From Schlegelella_A sp963778525 (GTDB lineage: Bacteria; Pseudomonadota; Gammaproteobacteria; Burkholderiales; Burkholderiaceae_C), in NCBI GenBank assembly GCA_963778525.1, contig CAVZUJ010000009.1, forward strand, positions 124,001-188,000: DNA of 64,000 nt. Direction: 5' to 3'. The notes under the pieces were generated by a model. The model did no database searches. It saw only the letters and a list, made by a program, of their open reading frames with translations, and was not told where the DNA came from. Positions 7,873 through 16,403 of this stretch are shown here, one piece after another. How positions within the stretch are numbered: position 1 is the first letter of the stretch; every line of letters starts with the position of its first letter. The translations under genes and the position numbers were made by a program.

Positions 7873-8885
7873 TCAATGGTGAGAGGCGCCCAGCGCCAGG
7901 TCGCCCCTGCCATGTGAGGGCGCCATCGGGCCGCCGCAAGCGGGCATCACCGGCTCGGTCGAGGCCTGCAAGGTGACGTGCCCGATCGAGAAGCGCTCCT
8001 TCATGCGCGCCGCGGCGTCGCGAAAGAAGGCGTCGTTCGGGTGGCCGGCGGGCGTGACGACGTGCGCCGTGAGCACCACCTCGGTCGTGCCGCTGGCCCA
8101 GACGTGCAGGTCGTGCACGCAGTCGACGCCGGGCAGCGCCTCGAGCTCGGCGCGCACGGCGTCGAGATCGATCGAGCTCGGCACGCCGTCGAACATGAGG
8201 TGCAGCGAATCGCGAAAGAGCTGCCAGGTGCTGATCAGGATGACGGCGGCGATCGCCAGGCTGGCAACCGGATCGACCCAGAGCCAGCCCTGCCAGAGCA
8301 GGAGCGCACCGGCGACGACGACGCCGGCCGACACCGCCGCGTCGGAGGCCATGTGCAGGAAGGCGCCGCGGATGTTGATGTCGTCGTGCCGGCCGCGCAT
8401 GAAGAGCAGCGCCGTGCCGAGGTTGACGAAGATGCCGATCGCGGCGACGACCATCACCGGAATCGGCTGGGTCGGCTCGGGCGAATGCAGGCGCACGAAC
8501 GCAACCCAGACGAGCGAGCCCATCGCCACCAGCAGCAGCAGCGCATTGGCGAAGGCGGCGAGGATCGAGGCCCGCTTCCAGCCCCAGGTGTAGCGCTCGT
8601 CGGGCGCGAGGCGGCCGGCGAAGGCGCCGGCCCAGGCCAGCACCAGGCCGAGCACGTCGCCGAGGTTGTGGCCGGCATCGGCAAGCAGGGCCAGCGAGTC
8701 GACGCGCCAGCCGTAGAGCGCCTCGACAACCACGAACGCGATGTTGACGCCGATGCCGATCGCGAAGGCGCGGTCGTGGCGCGCCGGCCCATGCGTGGCC
8801 CGACGGCCGAATGGCCCGCATGGCCGTGACCCTCCTGATGGTGGTCTTGCGCATCGGCTGCGCCGTGCCCGTGGTCGTGGGCCAT
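7873..8885 (-). CDS. Cation diffusion facilitator (zinc/cobalt/cadmium efflux; one frameshift)
   Basis: This inner-membrane metal/proton antiporter starts with a His-rich tail, MAHDHGHG and HHQEGHGHAGH, typical of ZitB/CzcD proteins. Six hydrophobic segments follow. Transmembrane metal ligands are visible as LLADAGHNLGD (His and Asp of TM2) and FLHMASDAAVS (TM5). The cytoplasmic domain ends VHDLHVWASGTTEVVLTAHV. One base seems to be missing near 8785, between the His-rich tail and HDRAFAIGIGVNIAF. I chose ATG 8885 because TTG 8906 overlaps the rpe stop and the ATG is preceded by AAAGGCG. Metal specificity cannot be read from the sequence. Confidence 0.88.
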
Positions 8886-8902
8886 CACGAACGCGCCTTT
8901 GC

Positions 8903-9583
8903 TCAACCGGCCAGTTGCGCGCGCATCGCGTCGATCACGGCGCGATAGTCCTTCTCGCCGAAGATCGCGCTGCCGGCCACGAAGGTGTCGCAGCCGGCGT
9001 CGGCGGCGGCGCGAATGTTGTCGACCTTGATGCCGCCATCGACCTCGAGGCGAACATCACGGCCGCTCGCGTCGATGCGCTTCCTGATCGCCTCGATCTT
9101 GCGCAGGGCCGAGGCGATGAAGGCCTGGCCGCCGAAGCCTGGGTTCACGCTCATCACCAGGATGTGGTCGAGCTTGTCGAGCTCCCAGTCGAGCACGTCG
9201 AGCGAGGCTGCCGGGTTGAAGACGAGCCCGGCCTTGCAGCCTTCGCCATTGATCAACTGGATCGTGCGGTCGACGTGCCGGGTCGCTTCCGGGTGAAAGC
9301 TGATCATGTCGGCGCCGGCCTTGGCAAAGGCCTGGGCCAGGGCGTCGACGGGCTCGACCATCAGGTGCACGTCGATCGGCACCTGGGTGCCGTCGGCCTT
9401 GACGGCGTGCTTGCGCAGTGCGGCGCAGAACATCGGGCCCATGGTCAGATTCGGGACGTAGTGGTTGTCCATCACGTCGAAATGAATCCAGTCGGCGCCC
9501 GCTTCGATCACGCGGCGCACCTCTTCGCCCAGGCGCGCGAAATCGGCGGAGAGAATGCTGGGGGCGATGCGATAGCTGCGCAT
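8903..9583 (-). CDS. rpe: Ribulose-phosphate 3-epimerase
   Basis: This 226-residue TIM-barrel enzyme interconverts ribulose 5-phosphate and xylulose 5-phosphate in the pentose phosphate and Calvin cycles. Family signatures are all present: IAPSILSADFARLGEEV, HFDVMDNHYVPNLT (catalytic Asp and metal-binding His), DVHLMVEP, VMSVNPGFGGQ and LEVDGGI with the second catalytic Asp. Length and start (MRSYRIAPSILSADF) match the family. It is divergent from apaG and heads a minus-strand run into the efflux gene and cbpAM. Confidence 0.96.
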   Translation of the reverse strand: MRSYRIAPSILSADFARLGEEVRRVIEAGADWIHFDVMDNHYVPNLTMGPMFCAALRKHAVKADGTQVPIDVHLMVEPVDALAQAFAKAGADMISFHPEATRHVDRTIQLINGEGCKAGLVFNPAASLDVLDWELDKLDHILVMSVNPGFGGQAFIASALRKIEAIRKRIDASGRDVRLEVDGGIKVDNIRAAADAGCDTFVAGSAIFGEKDYRAVIDAMRAQLAG

Positions 9584-9631
9584 GGGGCGGGCGGGTCGCA
9601 ACGATTCTAGGTCTGGCATCGATCCGCCTGC

Positions 9632-9637
9632 CAAAAT
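9632..9637 (+). promoter_or_regulatory. -10-like CAAAAT six bases before apaG
   Basis: CAAAAT is followed by GGGCCC and then the apaG ATG, with no Shine-Dalgarno between them. This fits the leaderless pattern seen at other starts in the window. No clear -35 element is visible. Confidence 0.35.
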
Positions 9638-9643
9638 GGGCCC

Positions 9644-10018
9644 ATGCCGAATCCCGAGTTCACGACCAGCGTCGTCGTCCGCCATCTGCCGGAGCAGACG
9701 GACCGGGAAGCCGGCCAGTACGCCTTCTCGTACACGATCACCATCCGCAACAGCGGCGACACCACGGCCCAGCTCGTCGCCCGGCACTGGGTCATCGCCG
9801 ACTCGAGCGGCCACGTCGACGAAGTGCGCGGCCTCGCCGTCGTCGGGCAGCAGCCGGTGCTGAAGCCCGGCGAGACCTTCGAATACACCAGCTGGACGCG
9901 CATCGCCACGCCGAACGGCACGATGCGCGGCACCTTCTTCTGCATGACCGAAGACGCGCAGCCGTTCGACGCGCCGATCGGCGAATTCGGTCTGACGCTC
10001 GCGTCCGCGCTGCACTAG
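9644..10018 (+). CDS. apaG: ApaG protein
   Basis: This 124-residue protein has the usual length and the ApaG immunoglobulin-like fold: YAFSYTITIRNSG, RHWVIADSSGHVDEVRG, VVGQQPVLKPGETFEYTS and GTMRGTFFCM. ApaG occurs across proteobacteria, often beside ksgA/apaH or rpe. Its cellular role is not settled; it has been linked to Co2+ resistance and Mg2+ efflux, and related eukaryotic domains sit in F-box proteins. It is divergent from rpe; the antiporter gene begins 5 bp after its stop and is probably cotranscribed. Confidence 0.95.
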   Translation: MPNPEFTTSVVVRHLPEQTDREAGQYAFSYTITIRNSGDTTAQLVARHWVIADSSGHVDEVRGLAVVGQQPVLKPGETFEYTSWTRIATPNGTMRGTFFCMTEDAQPFDAPIGEFGLTLASALH

Positions 10019-10023
10019 CGCGG

Positions 10024-11109
10024 ATGCCCCCGGTGAAGCTGCCGCTCTGGACCCTGGCGCTGCCGATCGTCGCGATCGTGCTCGTCGGTCTGGCCTTCGT
10101 CTGGCCGCCGACCGGAGCCCTCGCGCTCGGGTTCTGCGCGGCCGCGCTGATCGGCGCCGTCTTGGCCGCCGTGCATCACGCCGAGGTCGTGGCGCACCGC
10201 GTCGGCGAGCCCTTCGGCACCCTCGTGCTCGCGCTTGCCGTCACCGTCATCGAGGCGGCACTCATCGTCTCGATGATGCTCGCCGGCGGCCCCAACACGG
10301 CGGAGCTGCCGCGCGACACGATCTTCTCGGCCGTCATGATCATCTGCAACGGCACCGTCGGCCTGTGCCTGCTCGCCGGCGGCATCAAGCACCACGAGCA
10401 GAGCTTTCGCCTCGACGGCGCGGCCTCGGCGCTCGCCACGTTGATCGTGGTGTCGTCGCTGACCATCGTCTTGCCGAGCTTCACGACGACGGCGCCCGGC
10501 CCGAGCTACTCGACGCTGCAACTCGCCTTCGCCGCCGTCGCTTCCTTCGTGCTCTGGGCGGTGTTCGTGTTCGTGCAGACGGTGCGCCATCGCGACTACT
10601 ACCTCTCGCCGCAGGACGCCGACGACGAGTCGATGCACGCTTCGCCGCCCTCGGTGGCGCTGGCATGGGCCAGCTTCGCCATGCTCATGGTCTCGCTGGT
10701 CGCCGTCATCGGCCTGGCGAAGATCCTGTCGCCGGCGATCGAGAACGGCGTCGCGACGCTCGGCCTGCCGGTCGCTGTCATCGGCATCGTCATCGCGCTG
10801 CTCGTGCTCCTGCCCGAGACCTGGGCCGCCGTGCGCGCAGCGCGTGCCGACCGGCTGCAAACCAGCCTCAACCTGGCCCTCGGCTCGGCTCTGGCGAGCA
10901 TCGGCTTGACGATTCCCGTCGTGGCGCTGCTTTCGGTCTTCCTCGGCCTGCCGCTGGTGCTGGGCCTGGCGCCGAAGGATCTCGTGCTGCTGGTCCTGAC
11001 CTTCATCGTCAGCGGCATCACCCTGGGCACCGGCCGCACCAACGTGCTGCAAGGCGCCGTGCACCTCGTGATCTTCGCCGCCTTCCTTCTTCTCGCCGCG
11101 ATCCCCTGA
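10024..11109 (+). CDS. Calcium/proton antiporter of the CaCA family (ChaA-like)
   Basis: This 361-residue inner-membrane protein has about eleven hydrophobic segments in two related halves. The first half carries the conserved acidic motif GTLVLALAVTVIEAALIVS and the second LALGSALASIGLTIPVV, corresponding to the alpha repeats of Ca2+:cation antiporters. Between them is a short acidic cytoplasmic loop (SPQDADDESM). Such proteins export Ca2+, and in ChaA also Na+ or K+, in exchange for protons. The ATG lies 5 bp after the apaG stop, and mltA follows 17 bp downstream. Confidence 0.85.
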   Translation: MPPVKLPLWTLALPIVAIVLVGLAFVWPPTGALALGFCAAALIGAVLAAVHHAEVVAHRVGEPFGTLVLALAVTVIEAALIVSMMLAGGPNTAELPRDTIFSAVMIICNGTVGLCLLAGGIKHHEQSFRLDGAASALATLIVVSSLTIVLPSFTTTAPGPSYSTLQLAFAAVASFVLWAVFVFVQTVRHRDYYLSPQDADDESMHASPPSVALAWASFAMLMVSLVAVIGLAKILSPAIENGVATLGLPVAVIGIVIALLVLLPETWAAVRAARADRLQTSLNLALGSALASIGLTIPVVALLSVFLGLPLVLGLAPKDLVLLVLTFIVSGITLGTGRTNVLQGAVHLVIFAAFLLLAAIP

Positions 11110-11126
11110 CGCGGCTCGCCTGCCTC

Positions 11127-12311
11127 ATGCGAAGGACCGTGCGCCTGGCCGCTTCGCTCGCGCTCGCGGCCGGCAGCGGCTTGCTGGCCTCGTGTTCCAA
11201 CACCCTGCCGGAGCCTGCGCATCCGGCCGCCGCTGGAGCGGCCGCGAGCGCGCCAGTCACGACCGGTCCGGCGCCGGCGAACAAGACCCAGATCGACGCG
11301 ATCGCGCAGCCGCATGCGCGCTGGAGCGCGGCCGCCTGGTCCGATCTGCCCGACTGGAACGCCGATCGCAGCGCCGAGTTCGTGCCCGCCTTCCTGCGCG
11401 GCTGCGAGCACCCGGCGCCCACCTGGGCCGCGGTGTGCGGCGCGGCGCGACGCGACGGTCTTGGCGCGCACAGCGATGACGCCTCGACACGTGCCTGGCT
11501 CGAATCGCACCTGCGGCCCTGGCGCGTCGAAGCGCTCGACGGCACGTCGGTCGGGCTGGCCACCGGCTACTTCGAGCCGCTGGTCGATGCGTCGCGAAGC
11601 TCGCGGCCAGGCTTTCGCGTCGCCCTCTATGCGCCGCCGCCCGACATGGCGACGCGCAAGCCCTACTGGACGCGGCAGCAGATCGACACCTTGCCGGCAG
11701 CGCGCAAATCCGTGCACGGCAGCGAGATCGCGTGGCTGCGCGATCCGCTCGACGCACTGCTGCTGCAGGTGCAGGGCTCGGGCCGGCTGCGCTTCATCGA
11801 CGCGCAGGGCCGCCCGCAGAAGGCGCTGGTGCGCGTCGCCTACGCGGCGCAGAACGACCAGCCGTACAAGTCGGTCGGACGCTGGCTCGTCGAACAGGGC
11901 CAGTTGACGCTGGAGCAGGCGTCCTGGCCGGCGATCCGCGCCTGGGCCCGGCAAAACCCGAAGCGGGTCGACGAGATGCTGTGGAGCAACCCGCGCTTCG
12001 TCTTCTTTCGTGAAGAGCCGCTGCTCGACCCTGCGATCGGGCCCAAGGGTGCGCAAGGCGTGCCGCTGACGCCGGGCCGCTCGATCGCCGTCGATCCGCT
12101 GAGCGTGCCCTTCGGCACGCCGGTCTGGCTCGACACCACGGCGCCCCTGTCGAGCACACCGCTGCGCCGGCTGGCGATGGCCCAGGACACCGGCTCGGCG
12201 ATCACCGGCGCGGTCCGCGCCGACTACTTCTGGGGCTGGGGCGAGGACGCCGAGAACCAGGCCGGACGCATGAAGCAGGCACTTCGCATGTGGGTGCTCT
12301 GGCCGCGCTGA
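11127..12311 (+). CDS. mltA: Membrane-bound lytic murein transglycosylase A
   Basis: This 394-residue outer-membrane lipoprotein has a signal peptide ending in lipobox LASC (C23). MltA cleaves peptidoglycan glycan strands with formation of 1,6-anhydro-muropeptides. Family landmarks are GLATGYFEPLVDAS, LLLQVQGSGRLRF, YAAQNDQPYKSVGRWLV, the MAQDTGSAI segment with the catalytic Asp, and the C-terminal RADYFWGWG. A Pro/Ala-rich linker (about 30-55) tethers the domain. It follows the antiporter gene by 17 bp. Confidence 0.94.
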   Translation: MRRTVRLAASLALAAGSGLLASCSNTLPEPAHPAAAGAAASAPVTTGPAPANKTQIDAIAQPHARWSAAAWSDLPDWNADRSAEFVPAFLRGCEHPAPTWAAVCGAARRDGLGAHSDDASTRAWLESHLRPWRVEALDGTSVGLATGYFEPLVDASRSSRPGFRVALYAPPPDMATRKPYWTRQQIDTLPAARKSVHGSEIAWLRDPLDALLLQVQGSGRLRFIDAQGRPQKALVRVAYAAQNDQPYKSVGRWLVEQGQLTLEQASWPAIRAWARQNPKRVDEMLWSNPRFVFFREEPLLDPAIGPKGAQGVPLTPGRSIAVDPLSVPFGTPVWLDTTAPLSSTPLRRLAMAQDTGSAITGAVRADYFWGWGEDAENQAGRMKQALRMWVLWPR

Positions 12312-12435
12312 CGGTGGCTGCGCCCTCGCCCCGGCGCGGCTTTGCGTCCGCGGCCGGCAGGCTTGCGTAATTGAAGAAAGAATCGGCCTGCGGCGGCGAC
12401 CTAGCCGTGCAGATCCTCAGCTGGAGACCCGTGCC

Positions 12436-12915
12436 ATGACCCGTCGTCCCTTTCTTGCCGCCCTCTCGGTATTCGGCCTGGCGCCGGTGCTCGCCCGGGC
12501 CCAGGGGCCCACGCCCGTGATCCAGAAGCTCACCTTGAGCGATGCCGAATGGAAGCAGCGCCTGCCGCCCGCCTCCTACGAAGTGCTGCGCCACGAGGGC
12601 ACCGAGATCCCCGGCTCGAGCCCGCTCAACAGCGAGCATCGCAAGGGCGTCTTTCACTGCATCGCCTGCGACTTGCCGCTTTTTTCCTCGACGACGAAGT
12701 TCGAGAGCGGCACCGGCTGGCCCAGCTTCTACGCGTCCATTCCCGGCGCGGTGAGCACCAAGTCCGATCACCTGATGATCGTCGAGCGCACCGAATACCA
12801 CTGCGTGCGCTGCGGCGGTCACCAGGGACACGTCTTCGACGATGGGCCCGCCCCCACGGGCAAGCGCTACTGCAACAACGGCGTGGCGCTGAAGTTCGTT
12901 CCCGCGGCGGCCTAG
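12436..12915 (+). CDS. msrB: Peptide-methionine (R)-S-oxide reductase MsrB, exported form
   Basis: This 159-residue enzyme reduces methionine-R-sulfoxide in proteins. It has a twin-arginine-like signal (MTRRPFLAALSVFGLAP), so it probably acts in the periplasm rather than the cytosol, unlike most MsrB proteins. Zinc is bound by two Cys pairs, CIAC (C75, C78) and CVRC (C123, C126). The catalytic Cys is C146 in RYCNNG. The substrate-pocket motif GTGWPSFYA is present. The 124 bp upstream contain no recognisable promoter box. Confidence 0.95.
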   Translation: MTRRPFLAALSVFGLAPVLARAQGPTPVIQKLTLSDAEWKQRLPPASYEVLRHEGTEIPGSSPLNSEHRKGVFHCIACDLPLFSSTTKFESGTGWPSFYASIPGAVSTKSDHLMIVERTEYHCVRCGGHQGHVFDDGPAPTGKRYCNNGVALKFVPAAA

Positions 12916-13004
12916 GGTCCGCCGTCCTCAAGGCGCACCTCGCCATTCGGCCGAGCCCGGCGGGGATTCCTTCAAGAAGGAGTCGCCGCACCGGCCTCTT
13001 TCCG

Positions 13005-13010
13005 TAGACT
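13005..13010 (+). promoter_or_regulatory. -10-like TAGACT before the cNMP/TrxR gene
   Basis: TAGACT is followed by CGGCGC and the ATG at 13017, implying a transcript that starts at the codon. A short imperfect palindrome TCCTTC-AA-GAAGGA lies at 12968-12981, about 25 bp upstream, where an activator could bind. Confidence 0.4.
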
Positions 13011-13016
13011 CGGCGC

Positions 13017-14678
13017 ATGCTTTCCGCCGACCCGTCGATCGACCCCACCGATCCGTTCCAGCGCACCGCGCAGACCTTCCCGCAGCTGAGCGAGGAGATG
13101 GCGGAGCGGATCGGCCGCTACGGCAGCGAAGAGTGGCTCGAGCACGGCACGCCGCTCTTTGTGCGCGGCGACCGCAACGCCGATTTCTTCCTCGTCCTCG
13201 ACGGCACGATCGAGATCTTCGAGCAGCAGGACGACGATTCGATCAAGGTCTTCACGACCCACTCGAAGCATCAGTTCACCGGCGAGCTGACGCTCTTCAA
13301 CGAGCGCGAAATCCTGGTCAGCGGCCGAGCCCACCAGGCGACCCGCGTCGTGCGCGTCCGACGCAGCGACTTTCGCCGGATGATGCAGAGCGAGCCCGAC
13401 ATCGCCGAGATCGTGATGCGCGCCTACATCCTGCGCCGGGTCGGCCTGATCCGGCACAGCCAGGGTGCCGCCACCCTGGTCGGGCCGGGCCACAGCGCCG
13501 ATACCTTGCGGCTGCAGCAGTTCCTGTCGCGCAACGGCTATCCGCTGCGTCTCGTCGATACCGAGCACGACGCAGAGGCAAGCGCCTTGCTCGAGCGCCT
13601 GTCGCTCGGCGCGGCCGAGCTGCCGGCGGTCGTGCTGTCGGGCCATCGCGTGCTGCGCAATCCGACGCTGGCCGTGCTGGCCGACAAGCTCGGGCTGACC
13701 GAGCCCTTCGATCACGCGACGGTCTTCGATCTGGCCGTCGTCGGCGCCGGGCCGGCCGGCCTGGCCGCAGCCGTCTATGCCGCATCGGAAGGACTGCAGA
13801 CCATCGTCGTGGAAAGCATCGCGCCCGGCGGCCAGGCCGGCACGAGCTCGAAGATCGAGAACTACCTCGGCTTTCCGACCGGGGTGAGCGGCATGGCGCT
13901 GGCCGGGCGGGCCCAGGTCCAGGCGCAGAAGTTCGGGGCCCGGCTGGCGATCTCGCGCGCCGTGACTCGCGTCGATTGCGACGTCACGCCCTTCGAGCTG
14001 CGTCTCGAAGACGACAGCACGGTGCGCGCCCGCGCCATCGTCATCGCCAGCGGCGCGCGCTATCGCAAGCTCGACGTGCCGGGCTTCGAGCGCTTCGAAG
14101 GCCAGGGCATCTACTACGCGGCGACGGCGATGGAAGCGAGCCTGTGCCGCGATGCCGAGGTCATCGTGGTGGGCGGCGGCAACTCGGCCGGGCAGGCCGC
14201 CGTCTTCCTCGCCGGCTCGGTACGGCACGTGCACGTGCTCGTGCGCAGCGCCGGCCTGGCAGCGACGATGTCCGACTATCTGGTGCAGCGCATCGCAAAC
14301 GCGAGCCACATCACGCTGCATGTCCATTCCGAGATCGTTTCGCTCGAGGGCGAGCGCGGGCTCGACCGCGTGACCTGGCGCAACCGGCGCTCCACCGAGG
14401 AGACGACCCGGCCCGTCACCGCCATCTTCGCGATGATCGGCGCCGAGCCGAACACCGCCTGGGTCGACGGCTGCCTCGATCTCGATCCGCAGGGCTTCGT
14501 CGTCACCGGCGCCAAGGCCGGGCAAGGTGCAGATTCGCCCTACATGACGTCGCGGCCGGGCATCTATGCGGTGGGCGACGTTCGCTCGGGCTCGGTGAAG
14601 CGGGTCGCCTCCGGTGTCGGCGAGGGCTCGGTCGTGGTCCAGGCGGTGCATCGATTCCTGCACCCGTCGCCCGAATAG
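13017..14678 (+). CDS. Cyclic-nucleotide-binding / thioredoxin-fold / TrxR-like flavoprotein fusion lacking the CxxC
   Basis: Three regions are visible in 553 residues. About 20-145 is a CRP-type cNMP-binding beta-barrel (PLFVRGDRNADFFLVLDG, FTGELTLF). About 155-230 resembles a small thioredoxin/glutaredoxin fold (LQQFLSRNGYPLRLVD, ELPAVVLSG) without a CxxC. From 238 on is a thioredoxin-reductase flavoprotein: FAD motif VVGAGPAGLA (241-250), GGQAGTSSKIENYLGF, NADPH motif VVGGGNSAGQA and the GIYAVGDVR second FAD motif. Where TrxR has YCATC, this protein has YYAATA, so both redox cysteines are replaced. It therefore should not reduce thioredoxin; an FAD/NAD(P)H sensor or a different oxidoreductase is more likely. 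It stands alone on the plus strand. Confidence 0.85.
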   Translation: MLSADPSIDPTDPFQRTAQTFPQLSEEMAERIGRYGSEEWLEHGTPLFVRGDRNADFFLVLDGTIEIFEQQDDDSIKVFTTHSKHQFTGELTLFNEREILVSGRAHQATRVVRVRRSDFRRMMQSEPDIAEIVMRAYILRRVGLIRHSQGAATLVGPGHSADTLRLQQFLSRNGYPLRLVDTEHDAEASALLERLSLGAAELPAVVLSGHRVLRNPTLAVLADKLGLTEPFDHATVFDLAVVGAGPAGLAAAVYAASEGLQTIVVESIAPGGQAGTSSKIENYLGFPTGVSGMALAGRAQVQAQKFGARLAISRAVTRVDCDVTPFELRLEDDSTVRARAIVIASGARYRKLDVPGFERFEGQGIYYAATAMEASLCRDAEVIVVGGGNSAGQAAVFLAGSVRHVHVLVRSAGLAATMSDYLVQRIANASHITLHVHSEIVSLEGERGLDRVTWRNRRSTEETTRPVTAIFAMIGAEPNTAWVDGCLDLDPQGFVVTGAKAGQGADSPYMTSRPGIYAVGDVRSGSVKRVASGVGEGSVVVQAVHRFLHPSPE

Positions 14679-14729
14679 CTGCGCGACGCCGTCGCCCGAC
14701 ACGCCGGGATCGCTGCGCCAGCGAGCGGG

Positions 14730-15650
14730 TCAGTGCGGCATGGAGACCGACGCGATGAAGGCATCGACCGCATCGGTATAGGCGCCGGGCCGGCCGAGGC
14801 TGGCGTTGATCTCGAGGTGCGAGAGCGCCTCCTGGTGGACCGGAGCGACGACGCCCAGGGCCGCGGCGCGATTCGCGAACTGCCGGGTCTGGCCGCAGGA
14901 ATCGTCGCTGCGCAAGGTCGAGCAGACGAGGAGGAGCGGGCCCGCTCCGGCTTCGAGGCGATCGGTGGGCGACATGTCGTGCCAGGCGGCCGGATCGCTG
15001 CCGAAGACGCGGTCGTAGAAGCGGGCATGGCGATGCCGCATCAGCGGCGTCAGGTCGATCGCCGCGCTGTCGAGAACGACGGTGCCGGCCCACGGCGCGG
15101 CACCCGATTGCGCCGCCAATGTCGGTGAGGCGGCGAGCAGGGCCACGAGATGGGCGCCCGCGGAGTGGCCCATCAGGATCAGCCGCGTCGCGTCACCGGA
15201 CCACGATGCGGCCTGCTTCTGCACCAGGGCGATCGCGCTCGCCACGTCCCTGGCCTGGGTCAGGGGATCGGCCTCGGGCCACAAGCGGTTGTTGACGGAG
15301 ACGAGGATCCAGCCGTGCGCCGTCCAGTGGGCGAGCTTCTCGCCGACGACCCCGGGCGAGCTCTTGTCGCCGAAGATCCAGGCGCCGCCGTGGACCATGA
15401 CCAGGATCGGCGCGCCACCCACCGGTGCCGTGCCGGGCGGCGGCAGATAGACATCGATGCGCTGGCGGCTGGCGCTGCCGTACGACACGTCGGCGAGCTT
15501 GCGAACGCCGGCTGGCAGCGCCATGCCGCGCGCCGGTAGGTTGGCACCAGCGTCACCCTGCAAAGGATCGTCGGCTTGCGCGGCCACGCTCGTCGCGGCA
15601 AGAACCCCCAGCGCCAGCCAGACCGTGGCAAGGACATGTCGAAATCTCAT
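14730..15650 (-). CDS. Secreted alpha/beta hydrolase (esterase/carboxylesterase type)
   Basis: This 306-residue protein has an N-terminal signal peptide (cleavage probably after SVAAQA). The hydrolase domain carries the oxyanion motif VMVHGGAW, nucleophile elbow GHSAGAH with the catalytic Ser, and a C-terminal His in EALSHLEIN; the Asp is likely near STLRSDDSCG. This is the BD-FAE/kynurenine formamidase-like subgroup, and the true substrate is not readable. Two conserved-looking cysteines near the C-terminus (LLVCSTLRSDDSCG) could form a disulfide in the periplasm. It is preceded on the same strand by the Gly/Ser-rich secreted protein, 33 bp away. Confidence 0.8.
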   Translation of the reverse strand: MRFRHVLATVWLALGVLAATSVAAQADDPLQGDAGANLPARGMALPAGVRKLADVSYGSASRQRIDVYLPPPGTAPVGGAPILVMVHGGAWIFGDKSSPGVVGEKLAHWTAHGWILVSVNNRLWPEADPLTQARDVASAIALVQKQAASWSGDATRLILMGHSAGAHLVALLAASPTLAAQSGAAPWAGTVVLDSAAIDLTPLMRHRHARFYDRVFGSDPAAWHDMSPTDRLEAGAGPLLLVCSTLRSDDSCGQTRQFANRAAALGVVAPVHQEALSHLEINASLGRPGAYTDAVDAFIASVSMPH

Positions 15651-15683
15651 GAGGAGGTCCTTCGCAGGGAACGCCCGGAACGC

Positions 15684-16224
15684 TCAGGGTCGGGCCGGGC
15701 AGGCGATGCTCGCACCGCTGGCGTTGAAGCAGCTCGTCGTTCTCGTGCGACCCGTGTCCTTGTTGTAGGAAGCGGTGCTTGTCGCGCTGTCGCCGGTGCT
15801 GCTGCTCGTCGCCGTGGTGGTGCGGCTTTGCGTCACGTCACCTCTGGCATCGCGCGTGGCGCTGCCCTGGCTCTGCACGCTGCCCTTGGCGCCCTGCGCT
15901 TCGAAGCCGCTGCGGTGCGTGGCCGAGCCGTCGGCATCGACGCTCGTCGTGCCGGCGCGAACGCCGCTGCCGCCGTTCGGCCCGCGCACTGCCGCGCCGC
16001 TCACCAGCGGTGGCGTTGCCGTGACCGTCGGTCTTCACGGCGCGGCCTCGCAGCGCAGCACCGCCGCGGGGCCCCTCGCGCGCGGTGACGGCACTGGCCG
16101 TCGTGCCGCCTTCGCCGTTCGGGTGCACGACGCGCCGGCTCGACGCCTGGACCGGATCGGTTGCGAGGAGCGCCGAGCCGAGCAGCGCGGCCGCCATGGC
16201 GCCGAGAAATGCAGTGCGGTTCAT
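15684..16224 (-). CDS. Secreted Gly/Ser/Thr-rich hypothetical protein (one frameshift)
   Basis: I do not recognise this protein. It begins MNRTAFLGAMAAALLGSALL with a clear signal peptide ending near VQAS, then becomes low in complexity: rich in Gly, Ser, Thr, Ala and Arg, with a repeated pattern of charged and polar residues (GSATRDARGDVTQSRTTTAT). It ends CFNASGASIACPARP with two cysteines. The frame breaks near 16008, where one extra G before GTG-AGC-GGC shifts it; both halves share the composition. It is divergent from an OmpR-type regulator across 179 bp of repeat-containing DNA, so it is a candidate target of that system. About 179 residues once repaired. Confidence 0.6.
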
Positions 16225-16321
16225 GTCGATGACCCTGGAGATGCTGCGTGGCAGCGATGGGCTCACTCTCGGCCGCGGGCGTGAACGCGCCGTTGCTGCG
16301 CCGCCGCGCTTCGTGAGCGCG

Positions 16322-16360
16322 GATGACAGGCCGTGCGTTCTGTCATCGTTTGTCATCGAT
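16322..16360. promoter_or_regulatory. Response-regulator site array: GATGACA plus two TGTCATCG direct repeats
   Basis: TGTCATCG occurs at 16341-16348 and again at 16351-16358, exactly 10 bp apart, one helical turn. The inverted copy GATGACA lies at 16322-16328. Direct repeats with a 10-11 bp period are the usual binding mode of OmpR/PhoB-family regulators, and the adjacent gene encodes one. Autoregulation, and control of the divergent secreted protein, is inferred. Confidence 0.55.
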
Positions 16361-16364
16361 TCCA

Positions 16365-16377
16365 TTGCGCAGCGCAA
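16365..16377. repeat. Perfect palindrome TTGCGC-A-GCGCAA
   Basis: This 13-bp palindrome sits between the direct-repeat array and the -10-like TACGAT (16391-16396) that ends 7 bp before the regulator ATG. It lies in the -35 region, where a dimeric factor could block or aid polymerase. Confidence 0.45.
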
Positions 16378-16403
16378 CGGCTCGCGCGGCTACGATTCCG
16401 GGC

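Noticed and set aside
12968..12981. TCCTTC-AA-GAAGGA as a terminator
   Set aside because: The stem is only 6 bp with a 2-nt centre and no U-run follows. At most it is a protein-binding site, so it is noted with the downstream -10 box.
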